A stretch of DNA of 64,000 nucleotides from Alphaproteobacteria bacterium. GTDB taxonomy: Bacteria > Pseudomonadota > Alphaproteobacteria > Rhodobacterales > Rhodobacteraceae. The stretch spans positions 34,985 to 98,984 of the forward strand of contig VGDH01000001.1 of assembly GCA_016869835.1 (NCBI GenBank), read 5' to 3'. Below, piece after piece: positions 30,693-40,954 of this stretch; positions within the stretch are counted from its first letter, which is position 1; the number at the start of each line of letters is the position of its first letter. Made by a program: the position numbers and the translations under genes. Under the pieces are notes generated by a model that saw only the letters and a program-made list of their open reading frames with translations, was not told the origin of the DNA and made no database searches.

Positions 30693-30706
30693 TTGATGTA
30701 AATCAA
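30693..30706. promoter_or_regulatory. FNR/FnrL-type box
   Basis: TTGATGTAAATCAA, exact TTGAT-N4-ATCAA. Confidence 0.75.
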
Positions 30707-30828
30707 ATGTCCAGAAATCATGGTTTTTGCGCCACAATCCCTGGTTGCGCCCTGACAAGGCCCCTGCCCGCGCCAACCTCCGGTCTTGCCATGTCCGTAC
30801 TGCCGCACGCATGTCGCGGCTTCGGCTC

Positions 30829-30955
30829 AAAAAAACCGGGCGACAAAGCGCCCGGCCAGTTCCAACAGGGAGGGATGCCGTGCCATGACCCCGACACGAC
30901 AAGGGGATAACTGCGGGATCAAGGGAGGGAGGAGTTCACCCGCATGAGCCAAAGA
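30829..30955 (-). ncRNA. candidate small RNA B: CCUCC-loop hairpin, second CCUCCC motif, intrinsic terminator
   Basis: Minus strand GCGGG-TGAACTCCTCCCTCCCTTGAT-CCCGC, then CATCCCTCCCTGTTGG, then CCGGGCG-CTTTGT-CGCCCGG-TTTTTTT; 5' end approximate. Confidence 0.55.
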
Positions 30956-31006
30956 TAAGCATCGATTCAGGCAACAATAAGTCCCAAACCGTTAACTTTT
31001 CGACAA

Positions 31007-31693
31007 TCACGCCACCAATTTGTAACCACCGCTTTCGGTGACCAGAAGGCGCGCGTTTGACGGGTCTGCCTCGATCTTTTGCCGCAGCCGGTAGATATGG
31101 GTTTCCAGCGTATGGGTGGTGACGCCGGCGTTATACCCCCAGACCTCATGCAGCAGGACATCGCGTGCCACCACGCTCGACTGGGCGCGGTAAAGGTATT
31201 TCAGGATGTTGGTTTCCTTATCAGTCAACCGCACCTTCTTGTCCTTGGCGTCGATCAAAAGCTTTTGCGCCGGCTTGAACGTATAGGGGCCAAGCTGGAG
31301 CACCGCATCTTCAGACTGTTCATGCGTCCGAAGCTGCGCCCGAATGCGCGCCAGAAGCACCGGAAACTTGAAGGGCTTGGTCACATAATCATTGGCCCCG
31401 CTATCAAGGCCCAGAATGGTGTCGCTGTCGCTGTCATGGCCCGTCAGCATCATGATCGGGCACTTCACACCGGCCTTGCGCATGCGCTTGCACAGCTCGC
31501 GCCCGTCGGTATCGGGCAGGCCGACATCCAGCACGACAAGATCGTATATCCCCTGCTTGATCTTCTCCATGCCCTCGGCACCGTTACGCGCCTCGAACAC
31601 GTCGAAATCCTCGGTCATCACCAGCTGTTCAGACAACGCCTCACGCAGGTCGTCGTCGTCGTCCACCAACAGGATCTTGCGCAAGGTCACCAT
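31007..31693 (-). CDS. OmpR-family response regulator
   Basis: [15 protein letters not shown] receiver, [13 protein letters not shown], w[21 protein letters not shown]. Confidence 0.93.
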   Translation of the reverse strand: MVTLRKILLVDDDDDLREALSEQLVMTEDFDVFEARNGAEGMEKIKQGIYDLVVLDVGLPDTDGRELCKRMRKAGVKCPIMMLTGHDSDSDTILGLDSGANDYVTKPFKFPVLLARIRAQLRTHEQSEDAVLQLGPYTFKPAQKLLIDAKDKKVRLTDKETNILKYLYRAQSSVVARDVLLHEVWGYNAGVTTHTLETHIYRLRQKIEADPSNARLLVTESGGYKLVA

Positions 31694-31847
31694 CTTGGCC
31701 TCCATCTTTCCCGGGCAGCCGCCCCGTTCGATCTTTAGATGCCCATCGGCCGTCTGTTCGGCAAGAATTGCAACAAATGCCTCACGCGGTCGTGTCATGC
31801 GGCGGCAGTATGTTTCAATTCCGAAATCTGCGGCCTATGTAGGGGCC

Positions 31848-32933
31848 ATGACCTTGCGCCCGACCCAGACTGAAACCCTTGCACGCGCCCGCAGCGATTT
31901 GCGGCTGGGCCTGCCGGTCGTTCTGGCAGGTGGCGGGCAAGCCGCGCTGGCCGTGGCCGTGGAAACACTGACAGCTGACCGCCTGACCGATCTGCGCAGG
32001 CTGGGGCCGATGGATCTGGCGCTAACCGCACGGCGGGCGGAAACGCTGAAAGCGCGCGCCTATGACGGTGATCTCGCGCGCATTGTCGTTCCAGATGAGG
32101 CCGACATGCGCTGGCTTTTGGCGGTGGCTGACCCGGCCGACGATCTGCGCGTGCCGATGAAGGGGCCGCTGCACAGTCGGCGCGAAGGTGATGCGGTGTT
32201 GCATCGGCTAGCGCTGTCGCTGGCAAAGTCCGCGCAATTGCTGCCGGCAGCCGTTCTGGTGCCGGTGGCCGATGGCATGGCCTTTGCCGCCACCCATGCC
32301 CTGACCCTTCTGGCCGAGGTGGAGACAACCGAGCTTGACCGTCTGGCTCCATTTGCCCCGGTGATTTCCGCCCGCCTGCCGATGATGGCCAGCAACGCAG
32401 GCCGCGTGCACGTCTTTCGCCCCGACGATGGCGGCGCAGAGCATTACGCCATTGAGGTCGGTCGCCCGGACCGGGATGCGCCGGTTCTAGCGCGGCTTCA
32501 TTCAGCCTGCTTTACCGGCGATGTGCTGGGCAGCCTGAAATGCGATTGCGGGCCCCAGTTGCGGGCCGCCCTGGCGCAGATGGGGGCGGAAGGTGCGGGC
32601 GTGCTGCTTTATCTCAACCAGGAAGGCCGCGGCATCGGCCTTGCCAACAAGATGCGCGCCTATTCCTTGCAAGACCAAGGCTTTGACACGGTCGAGGCCA
32701 ACCACCGGCTCGGGTTCGAAGATGATGAGCGCGATTTCCGGATCGGGGCGGAAATCCTGCAGCGGATGGGCTTTTCCAAAGTGCGCCTGCTGACAAACAA
32801 TCCCCGTAAACTGGACATGCTGGCCGCCTGTGGGCTGGACGTCATCGAACGGGTGCCACTGAAGGTGGGCGAAACCCTGGAAAACGCGGCCTATCTGGCG
32901 ACCAAGGCCGCGAAGTCGGGGCATCTGCTGTGA
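31848..32933 (+). CDS. ribA: GTP cyclohydrolase II with N-terminal extension
   Basis: [46 protein letters not shown]. Confidence 0.93.
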   Translation: MTLRPTQTETLARARSDLRLGLPVVLAGGGQAALAVAVETLTADRLTDLRRLGPMDLALTARRAETLKARAYDGDLARIVVPDEADMRWLLAVADPADDLRVPMKGPLHSRREGDAVLHRLALSLAKSAQLLPAAVLVPVADGMAFAATHALTLLAEVETTELDRLAPFAPVISARLPMMASNAGRVHVFRPDDGGAEHYAIEVGRPDRDAPVLARLHSACFTGDVLGSLKCDCGPQLRAALAQMGAEGAGVLLYLNQEGRGIGLANKMRAYSLQDQGFDTVEANHRLGFEDDERDFRIGAEILQRMGFSKVRLLTNNPRKLDMLAACGLDVIERVPLKVGETLENAAYLATKAAKSGHLL

Positions 32934-33430
32934 AACCCGCCGATCTGGTCGTGACCCCGATGGGCGTGCGGTTTCTCAACCGGATGTTTCCCTGCAGCAT
33001 TGGCCGTGGCGGGATCGTCCCGGCCCGCCGTAAACGCGAAGGCGACGGCGGTACGCCGACAGGGGTGCATCGCATCGTCGGGATGCTCTACCGTCCCGAC
33101 CGCATGGCGCAGCCCGCCGACTGGGCATTGCCCATCGGCCCGATGGATCTGTGGTCGGATGACCCAAAAGACCCCGATTACAACCTGATGGTTCGCGCCT
33201 CCCATGGGTTTTCCCACGAAAAGCTGCGCCGCGCCGATCCGCTTTACGATCTGGTGATCCTGACTGATTGGAACTGGCCCATGGCCGTGCCCGGCCGCGG
33301 CTCGGCCATCTTCCTGCACCGTTGGCGCCGGCCCGGCTATCCCACCGCAGGCTGCGTCGCCTTCGCGCCGCAAGACCTTCTGTGGATCGCCCGGCGCATC
33401 ACCTATGGCACAAGGCTGATCGTCCGCTGA
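32930..33430 (+). CDS. L,D-transpeptidase (YkuD-like) family protein
   Basis: [26 protein letters not shown] (catalytic Cys motif). Confidence 0.85.
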   Translation: MKPADLVVTPMGVRFLNRMFPCSIGRGGIVPARRKREGDGGTPTGVHRIVGMLYRPDRMAQPADWALPIGPMDLWSDDPKDPDYNLMVRASHGFSHEKLRRADPLYDLVILTDWNWPMAVPGRGSAIFLHRWRRPGYPTAGCVAFAPQDLLWIARRITYGTRLIVR

Positions 33431-33504
33431 CCTCCTCGAGCATGTCATGCACTCGTCGGATCGCCCGCACGAGGAGTGCCCGAAAGGCTCGAAGAGTTAA
33501 TCCG

Positions 33505-34710
33505 TCAAACCCGCTCGATCAGCACCGCCGTGCCTTGGCCGACACCCACGCACATGGTCGCCAGCCCATAGCGCCCGCCGGTCCGCGCCAATTCCAGCGC
33601 TGCCGTGCCCACAATCCGCGCCCCGGTCATGCCCAAGGGATGCCCAAGCGCAATTGCCCCGCCATTGGGGTTCACGCGTGGATCATCATCGGAAATCGCC
33701 AACCCCCGCAGCACCGCCAAACCCTGCGCAGCAAAGGCTTCGTTCAGCTCGATCACCGACAGGTCATCCAACCCAACCCCCTGCTGCGCCAAAAGCTTTT
33801 GCACCGCAGGCACCGGCCCATAGCCCATGACGCGCGGCGCAACCCCCGCCGCCGCCGCCCCCAAGATCCGCGCGATCGGGCGCAAGCCATTGGCCTTTGC
33901 CACCTCGGCGCTGGCAATAATCATCGCCGCCGCCCCGTCGTTCACGCCGCTTGCATTGCCCGCCGTCACCGTGCCATCCGCCCGCGTGATGGGACGCAGC
34001 TTTGCCAGATCTTCGGCCCGGGTATCGGCGCGCGGGTGCTCGTCCTGGCTGACTTCCGCGCTCTTGCCCCGCCCAAGGTCCAGCGTCACCGGCACGATCT
34101 CGGCCCCCAGCCGCCCATTCGCCTGCGCCGCCCCGGCAAGGCGCTGTGAACGCACAGCAAAGGCATCCTGATCAGGGCGGCTGATCCCGTATTGGTCGGC
34201 AAGGTTTTCGGCCGTCTCGGGCATCGAATCCGTGCCATAGTCCGCCTGCATCTTGGGGTTCACAAACCGCCAGCCAATGGTCGAATCCGCCACCTCGGCC
34301 ACCCGCGAAAAGGCAGATGTTGCCTTGGGCATGACCAAAGGCGCCCGGGTCATGCTTTCCACGCCCCCCGCTATGGCAAGGCCGATCTCTCCTGCCTTGA
34401 TCGCGCGCGCAGCCGCCGCAACCGCCTCCATGCCGCTGCCGCACAGCCGGTTCACCGTCACCCCCGGTACCGTCTCGGGCAGACCGGCCAACAAGAGCGC
34501 CATCCGCGCCACGTTGCGATTGTCCTCGCCCGCCTGATTGGCGCAGCCAAGCCAGACCTCTTCCACCGCTGCCGGGTTCGTGCCCGGATTGCGCGCCAGC
34601 AGGGCAGTCAAGGGAATGGCTGCCAGATCATCGGTGCGCACCTGCGCCAAAGCGCCGGCATAACGGCCGATGGGAGTGCGGACATAATCGCAGATGAACG
34701 CGTCGGGCAT
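33505..34710 (-). CDS. pcaF: acetyl-CoA acyltransferase / 3-oxoadipyl-CoA thiolase
   Basis: Thiolase motifs [30 protein letters not shown]; substrate (3-oxoadipyl-CoA) by similarity only. Confidence 0.8.
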   Translation of the reverse strand: MPDAFICDYVRTPIGRYAGALAQVRTDDLAAIPLTALLARNPGTNPAAVEEVWLGCANQAGEDNRNVARMALLLAGLPETVPGVTVNRLCGSGMEAVAAAARAIKAGEIGLAIAGGVESMTRAPLVMPKATSAFSRVAEVADSTIGWRFVNPKMQADYGTDSMPETAENLADQYGISRPDQDAFAVRSQRLAGAAQANGRLGAEIVPVTLDLGRGKSAEVSQDEHPRADTRAEDLAKLRPITRADGTVTAGNASGVNDGAAAMIIASAEVAKANGLRPIARILGAAAAGVAPRVMGYGPVPAVQKLLAQQGVGLDDLSVIELNEAFAAQGLAVLRGLAISDDDPRVNPNGGAIALGHPLGMTGARIVGTAALELARTGGRYGLATMCVGVGQGTAVLIERV

Positions 34711-34786
34711 GGGGGCCTCCTTATGTTGCTTCTAAAGTCCTTCGAACTTGAAGCAATTGCAAGGCCGGGTTTGGCGTGAGCAAATG

Positions 34787-34811
34787 AAAAGGGCCGGGGA
34801 AGCCCCGGCCC
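34787..34811 (-). terminator. intrinsic terminator for minus-strand DUF5368/flavoprotein unit
   Basis: GGGCCGGGG-loop-CCCCGGCCC followed on minus strand by TTTT. Confidence 0.75.
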
Positions 34812-34832
34812 GTTCAACCGCCTTTTCAACGC

Positions 34833-35183
34833 CTACTCGGCCTTGCGACGGATCAACGACTGAGCCGTGTAGACCAAGATGGCCAAACCTACGGCAACCA
34901 GCACGGCAACGCCCAACAGCACGATCACATCAATCGGCCCGCCAATGTCCTTGAACCCTGACGAGGTGTTGCCCTGCACGAACAGGACAGCCGCAATGGC
35001 CCCGATGGGCATGGAAAGCTGCGCCCAAAGGAATTTGCGCATGGACAGCGACCGGTCGCGGATCAGGACGAAGACATAAAGCGCCGTGATGGCCACGGCT
35101 GCCGCAACCAGCGCCCAGAAAAGGCCGCGGCCGAACATTTCCTCAAACACCGCGATCAGGGTGGAAAGTGTGAGTTCCTTCAT
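34833..35183 (-). CDS. small membrane protein, DUF5368-like
   Basis: 116 aa with hydrophobic segments; adjacent to flavoprotein. Confidence 0.6.
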   Translation of the reverse strand: MKELTLSTLIAVFEEMFGRGLFWALVAAAVAITALYVFVLIRDRSLSMRKFLWAQLSMPIGAIAAVLFVQGNTSSGFKDIGGPIDVIVLLGVAVLVAVGLAILVYTAQSLIRRKAE

Positions 35184-35194
35184 GGCTTGCCCTC

Positions 35195-36538
35195 TTACGC
35201 CTTGCCACGCAGCATGGCGTTATAAGTGGCTTTCAGCGCCACCTCTTTCATCAACCAGCTGATCCACAGCTCTTCCAGGGGCGCGATCGCACCGGGGAAG
35301 CTGGGAACCAGATTGTTGTTGTAGTCGAACTCGACCAGCATCGCGCGGCCGACCCGGGTGATCAGCGGGCACGATGTGTAACCGTCATAGGTGGCGGTGC
35401 CTTCTTTCCCCTCGATCGCGGCGATCAGGTGATCTTCGACCACCGGAACCTGCCATTTGACCGAGGCTGCCGTCTTGCCCTTGGGCACGCCCGCCACATC
35501 GCCCAGCGCGAAAATCTCGGGATAGCGCAGATGGCGCAGGGTTTTCTGGTCACATTCCACCCTGCCCTGGTCGGCCCATTTGTCGGCCTAGGAAAGACCT
35601 GACTGGCGGATCACTTCGGGCGCGCGCTGAGGCGGGATGACATGCAAATAGTTATAGGGCATGTCGACCGTGGTCTTGACCTCGGCCTTGGTGGTGGCGT
35701 CGATCTCGGTCTTTTCAAAGGTCGCAACCTTCTTGCCCGGCTCCATCGACAGCATCTTGTGGCTCATATGGGTCTTGATGCCACGCTGGCCAAACAGCAT
35801 CCGCACCTTCTCGGCGACGATCGGCACACCGAACAGCGCCCCTTGCGGCGCGGTGTAGTGAACTTCGTACTTGCCCGCCGCTCCACCCCGGCTCGCGATG
35901 TCTTCCACAAGGAAGGCATGTTTCAAGGGCGCCCCGGCGCATTTCATTTCGGTCGCCGGGCGCGTCATCAGCGCGATACCACCTTCTTCGGTGAATTTCT
36001 GCGCCGCTTCCCAGGTTTTCGCGGCATATTCCGGACCAGAGTAAAGCGCACCGATCCCGTTGGTGCCGACCATATCCAGCGAAAAGCCGGGGATAGCGTC
36101 ATAGTCCAGCACAAGGCCCGGCGCGACGATCAGGAAGTCACAGCCCAGCTTGGTGCCGCCTTCGGTCGCAACCGTCTTGGCGACTGGATCAATCGCCGCC
36201 GCCTTTTCGGCCACCAGCGTGACGCCCTTGGGCAGCCAGTCGGTCGTCTGGCTGACAGTGTAATTCGCGGGCTTCAAACCGGCCGCGACAAGGCTGAGCC
36301 CCGGCTGATAAAGTTGCTCCTTGCGACCGTCGATGATGGTGATCTCGGCCCCATCCAACCGTTCAACCAGCCGGTTCACCAGCGCCGTGCCGACAGCACC
36401 AGCCCCGATCACCACGATCTTTGCCTTGGTCGCCACCTTGGCCGCCGAAGCCGACGCGCCAAGGGCGGCAAGGCCCGCACCCGCCATCGCCAGCCCAAGG
36501 AAGCCGCGCCGCGTAGGGATGAACCTGCGTTCCATCAT
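35195..36538 (-). pseudogene. Tat-signal NAD(P)/FAD-dependent sulfide:quinone reductase-like oxidoreductase, interrupted by in-frame TAG at 35588..35590
   Basis: RRGFLG Tat motif, IVVIGAGAVGTALVNRL; ...VIRQSGLS*ADKWADQGRVECDQKTLRHLRYPEIFALGDVAGVPKGKTAASV continues in the same frame. Confidence 0.85.
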
Positions 36539-36593
36539 CTGTCTCGCCTCCGTCGTAATCCGATGTCCCTCGCACATGATTTACCGCCCGTCA

Positions 36594-36607
36594 TTGATCT
36601 GGATCAA
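36594..36607. promoter_or_regulatory. FNR/FnrL-type box
   Basis: TTGATCTGGATCAA, exact TTGAT-N4-ATCAA, in divergent intergenic region. Confidence 0.75.
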
Positions 36608-36608
36608 T

Positions 36609-36624
36609 ATATATTATAATATAT
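36609..36624. promoter_or_regulatory. perfect 16-bp AT palindrome, candidate operator
   Basis: ATATATTATAATATAT. Confidence 0.5.
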
Positions 36625-36681
36625 GCATATGTAATCTTCGCGCGCGATGGCTACCTTGCGACGGCGCTCAACGAACTGCTG

Positions 36682-38436
36682 ATGTCACGACAAAAGGAAC
36701 CCAAGGTGAGACGACCTCTTTCGGCCGACCTAGCGCGGCTGTTGCCGATCCTGTCCTGGTCAAGGACCTATTCGCGCAAGGATGCGGCACAGGACGGCCT
36801 TGCCGCGGTGATCGTGACGATCATGCTGATTCCCCAGTCTCTCGCATATGCCATGCTGGCGGGCATGCCGCCTGAGGCCGGGCTTTATGCCTCGATCCTG
36901 CCGATCGTCGCCTACGCGCTTTTCGGGTCAAGCCGGGTGCTGGCCGTGGGTCCGGTGGCCGTGATCTCGCTGCTGACCGCAGCAAGGCTGGGAACCGTCG
37001 CACAAAGCGGGACAGCCGCTTACGCCGCCGCAGCCATGGTTCTTGCAGCGCTGTTCGGGGCAATGCTTTTGGCCATGGGCCTCTTGCGGATGGGCTTCAT
37101 CGCAAACTTCCTGTCGCATCCGGTCATTGCCGGGTTCATCACCGCTTCTGGCGTGCTGATCGCAGTGGGCCAGCTTGGACCGCTGACCGGAATCAAGATG
37201 ACCGGGGCTTCGTTGCCCGAGCTTTTCGAAAGCCTTTCGGCGGGCAAAGCGGGGTTCAATGTGCAGACGCTGATCATCGGCGGGCTGGGCGTGGCGTTTC
37301 TCATTTGGGTTCGGTGGCGCATGAAGCATGCCTTGCGCGCCTTGGGGGTGGGCGCGGCAGTGGCCGATGGGCTGACCAAGGCCGGGCAGGTGATCGCCGT
37401 TGCCGCATCAACACTTGCGGTCTGGGCCCTGGGGCTGGATGTGGCCGTGGTGGGCACGGTGCCTGCCGCTTTGCCGCCCCTGACAATCCCAGACTTCGAC
37501 ATTGCGCTGATCCGTGATTTGGCAATGCCTGCCTTTCTGATCTCGATCGTGGGGTTTGTGGAATCGGTTTCGGTGGCGCAGACACTTGCGGCGCGCAAGC
37601 GCCAGCGGATCCGCCCGGATCAGGAACTGATCGGGCTGGGCGCGGCGAACCTGGCCGCAGGGTTCAGCGGCGGCTTTCCGGTGACAGGGGGCTTTGCCCG
37701 CTCGGTCGTGAATGCCGATGCGGGTGCCGTCACATCCGCAGCAGGCATCTATACCGCCCTGGGCCTGGCGATCGCCGCGCTGGCACTGACGCCGTTTCTC
37801 TACTTCCTGCCCAAGGCGACGCTCGCCGCCACGATCATCGTGGCGGTGCTTGGCCTTGTGGATCTGTCGATCCTGAAAAAGACCTGGGCTTATTCACGCG
37901 CCGACTTCGTGGCCGTGGCGGGGACAATCCTCATCACGCTGGCATTGGGTGTCGAGGCCGGCATTTCGACCGGTGTCCTCTTATCGATCGGGCTGCACCT
38001 GTGGCGCAGTTCACGTCCACATGTGGCCGAGGTGGGCCTTGTTGCCGGCACCGAGCATTTCCGCAACATCCTGCGCTATGAGGTGATCACCGACCCGACT
38101 GTCCTAAGCCTGCAGATCGACGAAAGCCTTTACTTCGCCAATACCCGATATCTCGAAGACCTGATCCTTGCCCGCACCGCCGAGGATTCAGCCCTGCGCC
38201 ATGTGATCCTGATGTGTTCGGCGGTGAATGAAATCGACATGACCGCGCTTGAGACGCTGGAAGCCCTGATGGCGCATCTGAAAGACCGCGGCATCGCGCT
38301 GCATTTGTCAGAAGTGAAAGGCCCGGTCATGGACCGCCTGCAAAGGTCAAGCTTTCTGGACCATTTGACCGGCAAGGTGTTTCTCAGCCAGCACGCGGCC
38401 TTTGCGGCTTTGCGGACAGGCAATCAAGACGCCTAG
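36682..38436 (+). CDS. SulP-family anion/sulfate permease with STAS domain
   Basis: AAVIVTIMLIPQSLAYAMLAGMPPEAGLYAS, C-terminal STAS (LRHVILMCSAVNEIDMTALETLEAL). Confidence 0.95.
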   Translation: MSRQKEPKVRRPLSADLARLLPILSWSRTYSRKDAAQDGLAAVIVTIMLIPQSLAYAMLAGMPPEAGLYASILPIVAYALFGSSRVLAVGPVAVISLLTAARLGTVAQSGTAAYAAAAMVLAALFGAMLLAMGLLRMGFIANFLSHPVIAGFITASGVLIAVGQLGPLTGIKMTGASLPELFESLSAGKAGFNVQTLIIGGLGVAFLIWVRWRMKHALRALGVGAAVADGLTKAGQVIAVAASTLAVWALGLDVAVVGTVPAALPPLTIPDFDIALIRDLAMPAFLISIVGFVESVSVAQTLAARKRQRIRPDQELIGLGAANLAAGFSGGFPVTGGFARSVVNADAGAVTSAAGIYTALGLAIAALALTPFLYFLPKATLAATIIVAVLGLVDLSILKKTWAYSRADFVAVAGTILITLALGVEAGISTGVLLSIGLHLWRSSRPHVAEVGLVAGTEHFRNILRYEVITDPTVLSLQIDESLYFANTRYLEDLILARTAEDSALRHVILMCSAVNEIDMTALETLEALMAHLKDRGIALHLSEVKGPVMDRLQRSSFLDHLTGKVFLSQHAAFAALRTGNQDA

Positions 38437-38607
38437 CCGCATCGGATCCTTCGGGAGGGGGCGCGGAACCTGTCGCCACGGACGATCAACCCTGGCCCCT
38501 GAAGCCCGGCAGAACCCAAAGCTGTCTGCCGACCCGTTTGTAAGGCTGGACCTTGGACGCGACCCAAGGCAAACTGTCGCGTGGGCGGATGGAATTGGGG
38601 GGCGTAA

Positions 38608-39360
38608 TTGGACCTGAATTCGGATCTGGGCGAGAGCTTTGGCCCTTGGTCTATGGGTGACGACGCGGCCATGCTCGAGGTTGTCACCTCGGCCAATATC
38701 GCCTGCGGCGGGCATGCCAGCGACCCTGACACCATGTTTGCAACGCTGCGTCTTGCGGCCGAGCGTGGGGTCGTGATCGGCGCCCATCCCGGCTATGCCG
38801 ACCCTCTCGGCTTTGGTCGCCGGGTCATTCCGATGGAACCGGCCGAGATAACCCGGATGGTGGCCGCCCAGGTCGGTGCATTGCAGGGTGTTGCCGCACT
38901 GGCCGGGGCCAAGGTGTCTTATGTCAAGGCGCATGGCGCATTGGCAAATCTGGCCGCCGACCGGCGTGACGTGGCCGATGCCATCGCAGCAGCGGTCAAG
39001 GCCCTGCCGGGCAATCTGGCGATTCTGGCGATTTCGGGCACAGAGCTTGAGGTGGCCGGCCGCGCAGCGGGACTGCCGACCTACTGTGAAATCTTTGCCG
39101 ACCGCGCCTATCTGCCTAACGGCCGCCTGGTTCCCCGTTCGCGCGCTGATGCCATGGTGCATGGGGCAAAGGCGGCGGCGGATCGGTTGATCGGCTTTTT
39201 GGACAGTGGCCGGATGCCAGTGGTCGGGGCCGATCCCATTCCGCTGGCCGCGCAGTCGATCTGTGTGCATGGCGACAGCCCGGATGCCGTTGCGATGGCA
39301 CGCGAAATCCGGATGCGCCTTCAAGCAGCAGGGGTGGTTCTGGCCCCGTTCCAACAATGA
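38608..39360 (+). CDS. pxpA: 5-oxoprolinase subunit A (LamB/YcsF)
   Basis: MDLNSDLGESFGPWSMGDD, SANIACGGHA; TTG start. Confidence 0.95.
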   Translation: MDLNSDLGESFGPWSMGDDAAMLEVVTSANIACGGHASDPDTMFATLRLAAERGVVIGAHPGYADPLGFGRRVIPMEPAEITRMVAAQVGALQGVAALAGAKVSYVKAHGALANLAADRRDVADAIAAAVKALPGNLAILAISGTELEVAGRAAGLPTYCEIFADRAYLPNGRLVPRSRADAMVHGAKAAADRLIGFLDSGRMPVVGADPIPLAAQSICVHGDSPDAVAMAREIRMRLQAAGVVLAPFQQ

Positions 39361-40001
39361 AGTGGCCGATCTTTCGCCCGGTGGCCGAACACGGGCTTCT
39401 GGTCGAGTTAGGCGACCGGATCGACCCGTTGACCCATGCCGCAGTGCTGGCTCTGGATCGCGCCCTTGCCGCGCGACCCTTTTCAGGCTTTGCCGAGGCG
39501 GTTCCCGCCTATGTCAATCTCCTTGTGCGCTTTGACCCCCTGATCACCGATCACCGCGCGGTCGAGACGGCGCTACGGGCGTTGCTGAGGGCGCCCGATA
39601 CCCCCGTCGATGCAAAAGCAGTCCGGCGGGTGGACGTGGTCTATGACGGCCCCGATCTGGACGAGGTGGCGCGGCGTACGGGCCTGTCACCCGAGGCGGT
39701 GATTGCCGCGCATCTTGGCGGGTCCTATCAGGTGGCCCTTTACGGCTTTGCGCCGGGATATGCCTATCTTTCAGGCGTGCCGCAGGAAATTGCCTTGCCG
39801 CGCAAAGAGGCGGCGTTGCGGGGGGTGCCGGCCGGTTCGGTCATCATCGCGGCCGGGCAATGCATCGTGACCACGCTGACCATGCCGACAGGCTGGTGGA
39901 TCATCGGTCATTCCCCCACGGTGATCCTTGATGCCCAAGGGGCGCGGCCCTTCCTTTTTGATGTGGGCGACCGGGTGGAATTCCGGCGGGTGGCATCATG
40001 A
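39357..40001 (+). CDS. pxpB: 5-oxoprolinase subunit B (KipI-like)
   Basis: FAPGYAYLSGVP, GSVIIAAGQCIV; operon position. Confidence 0.92.
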   Translation: MKWPIFRPVAEHGLLVELGDRIDPLTHAAVLALDRALAARPFSGFAEAVPAYVNLLVRFDPLITDHRAVETALRALLRAPDTPVDAKAVRRVDVVYDGPDLDEVARRTGLSPEAVIAAHLGGSYQVALYGFAPGYAYLSGVPQEIALPRKEAALRGVPAGSVIIAAGQCIVTTLTMPTGWWIIGHSPTVILDAQGARPFLFDVGDRVEFRRVAS

Positions 40002-40954
40002 CCGCGCGGATGATTGTCCGGTTTGCCGGGCCGCATGTGTCGGTGCAGGATGGCGGTCGGCCTGGGCTGGCGCGGTTTGGGGTGCCCACCTCGGGCGCGA
40101 TGGACCGGCTCGCCATGGCGGCGGCCAACACGGCGGTGGGCAATGATCCGGGGGCAGCCTGCATCGAGATATCACTCGGCGGGTTGCAACTTGATTGCCT
40201 CGAAGGTCCGGTCAGCTTTGCAGTCGCAGGGGGCGGGTTCATTGTCGAACACACCGCGCAAACAGGCGGGGCACAGAAAGAAGGCGGGCAGAAAGGCGGC
40301 TCTTGGCAGGTGACCACCCTGCAAGCCGGTGAACGGCTGGTCATCCGGCGGGGGCCTTGGGGGGCCTGGTGCTATCTTGCCTTCGCCGGAAAGATGGCAG
40401 CAACGGAATGGCTCGGCTCGGCCGCGACACATTCGCAATCGGGCCTCGGCGGCGGCCAGGTGGTCAGCGGAGCCGAAATCACGGTCTTCGAACCGCGTCT
40501 GGTTGAGGGGCGGGTTATCCCTTGTCCGGCCTTTGCCCGGCCGATGACCGAACTGCGCGCCACGCTTGGCCCGCAGGACCGGTTCTTTGCGCCCGATCAG
40601 ATCGCCCTTCTCGAAGCGGCAGTCTGGCGGCTCAGCGGCGCATATGACCGGATGGGCGTGCGTCTGACCGGTCCCTTGCTGGTGCCCCGGGCGCGGCTGG
40701 ACATGCCTTCGGAACCGGTGGCGCGCGGGTCGGTTCAGGTGGCGGGTGATGGGGTGGCGACGGTTCTGCTTGCAGATCACCAGACCACCGGCGGCTATCC
40801 CAAGATTGTCACCGTGCTTGACAGCGACCTTGACCGTTTTGCCCAGTTGCGCCCCGGAGATGCCTTCCGTTTCAGACTTGTCACGCCACTGGCCGGGCTG
40901 AACCAGTCGCGGATGATGCGGACCATGCGCGCGCGCTGGCTGGAAGGCCGCTAA
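39998..40954 (+). CDS. pxpC: 5-oxoprolinase subunit C (KipA-like)
   Basis: VQDGGRPGLARFGVPTSGAMD, ADHQTTGGYPKIVTV. Confidence 0.94.
   Translation: MTARMIVRFAGPHVSVQDGGRPGLARFGVPTSGAMDRLAMAAANTAVGNDPGAACIEISLGGLQLDCLEGPVSFAVAGGGFIVEHTAQTGGAQKEGGQKGGSWQVTTLQAGERLVIRRGPWGAWCYLAFAGKMAATEWLGSAATHSQSGLGGGQVVSGAEITVFEPRLVEGRVIPCPAFARPMTELRATLGPQDRFFAPDQIALLEAAVWRLSGAYDRMGVRLTGPLLVPRARLDMPSEPVARGSVQVAGDGVATVLLADHQTTGGYPKIVTVLDSDLDRFAQLRPGDAFRFRLVTPLAGLNQSRMMRTMRARWLEGR

Noticed and set aside
33437-33500. Inverted-repeat-like CACTCGTC...GAGTG stretch downstream of the L,D-transpeptidase gene
   Set aside because: Arms only about 5 bp matched; not clearly a terminator or repeat.
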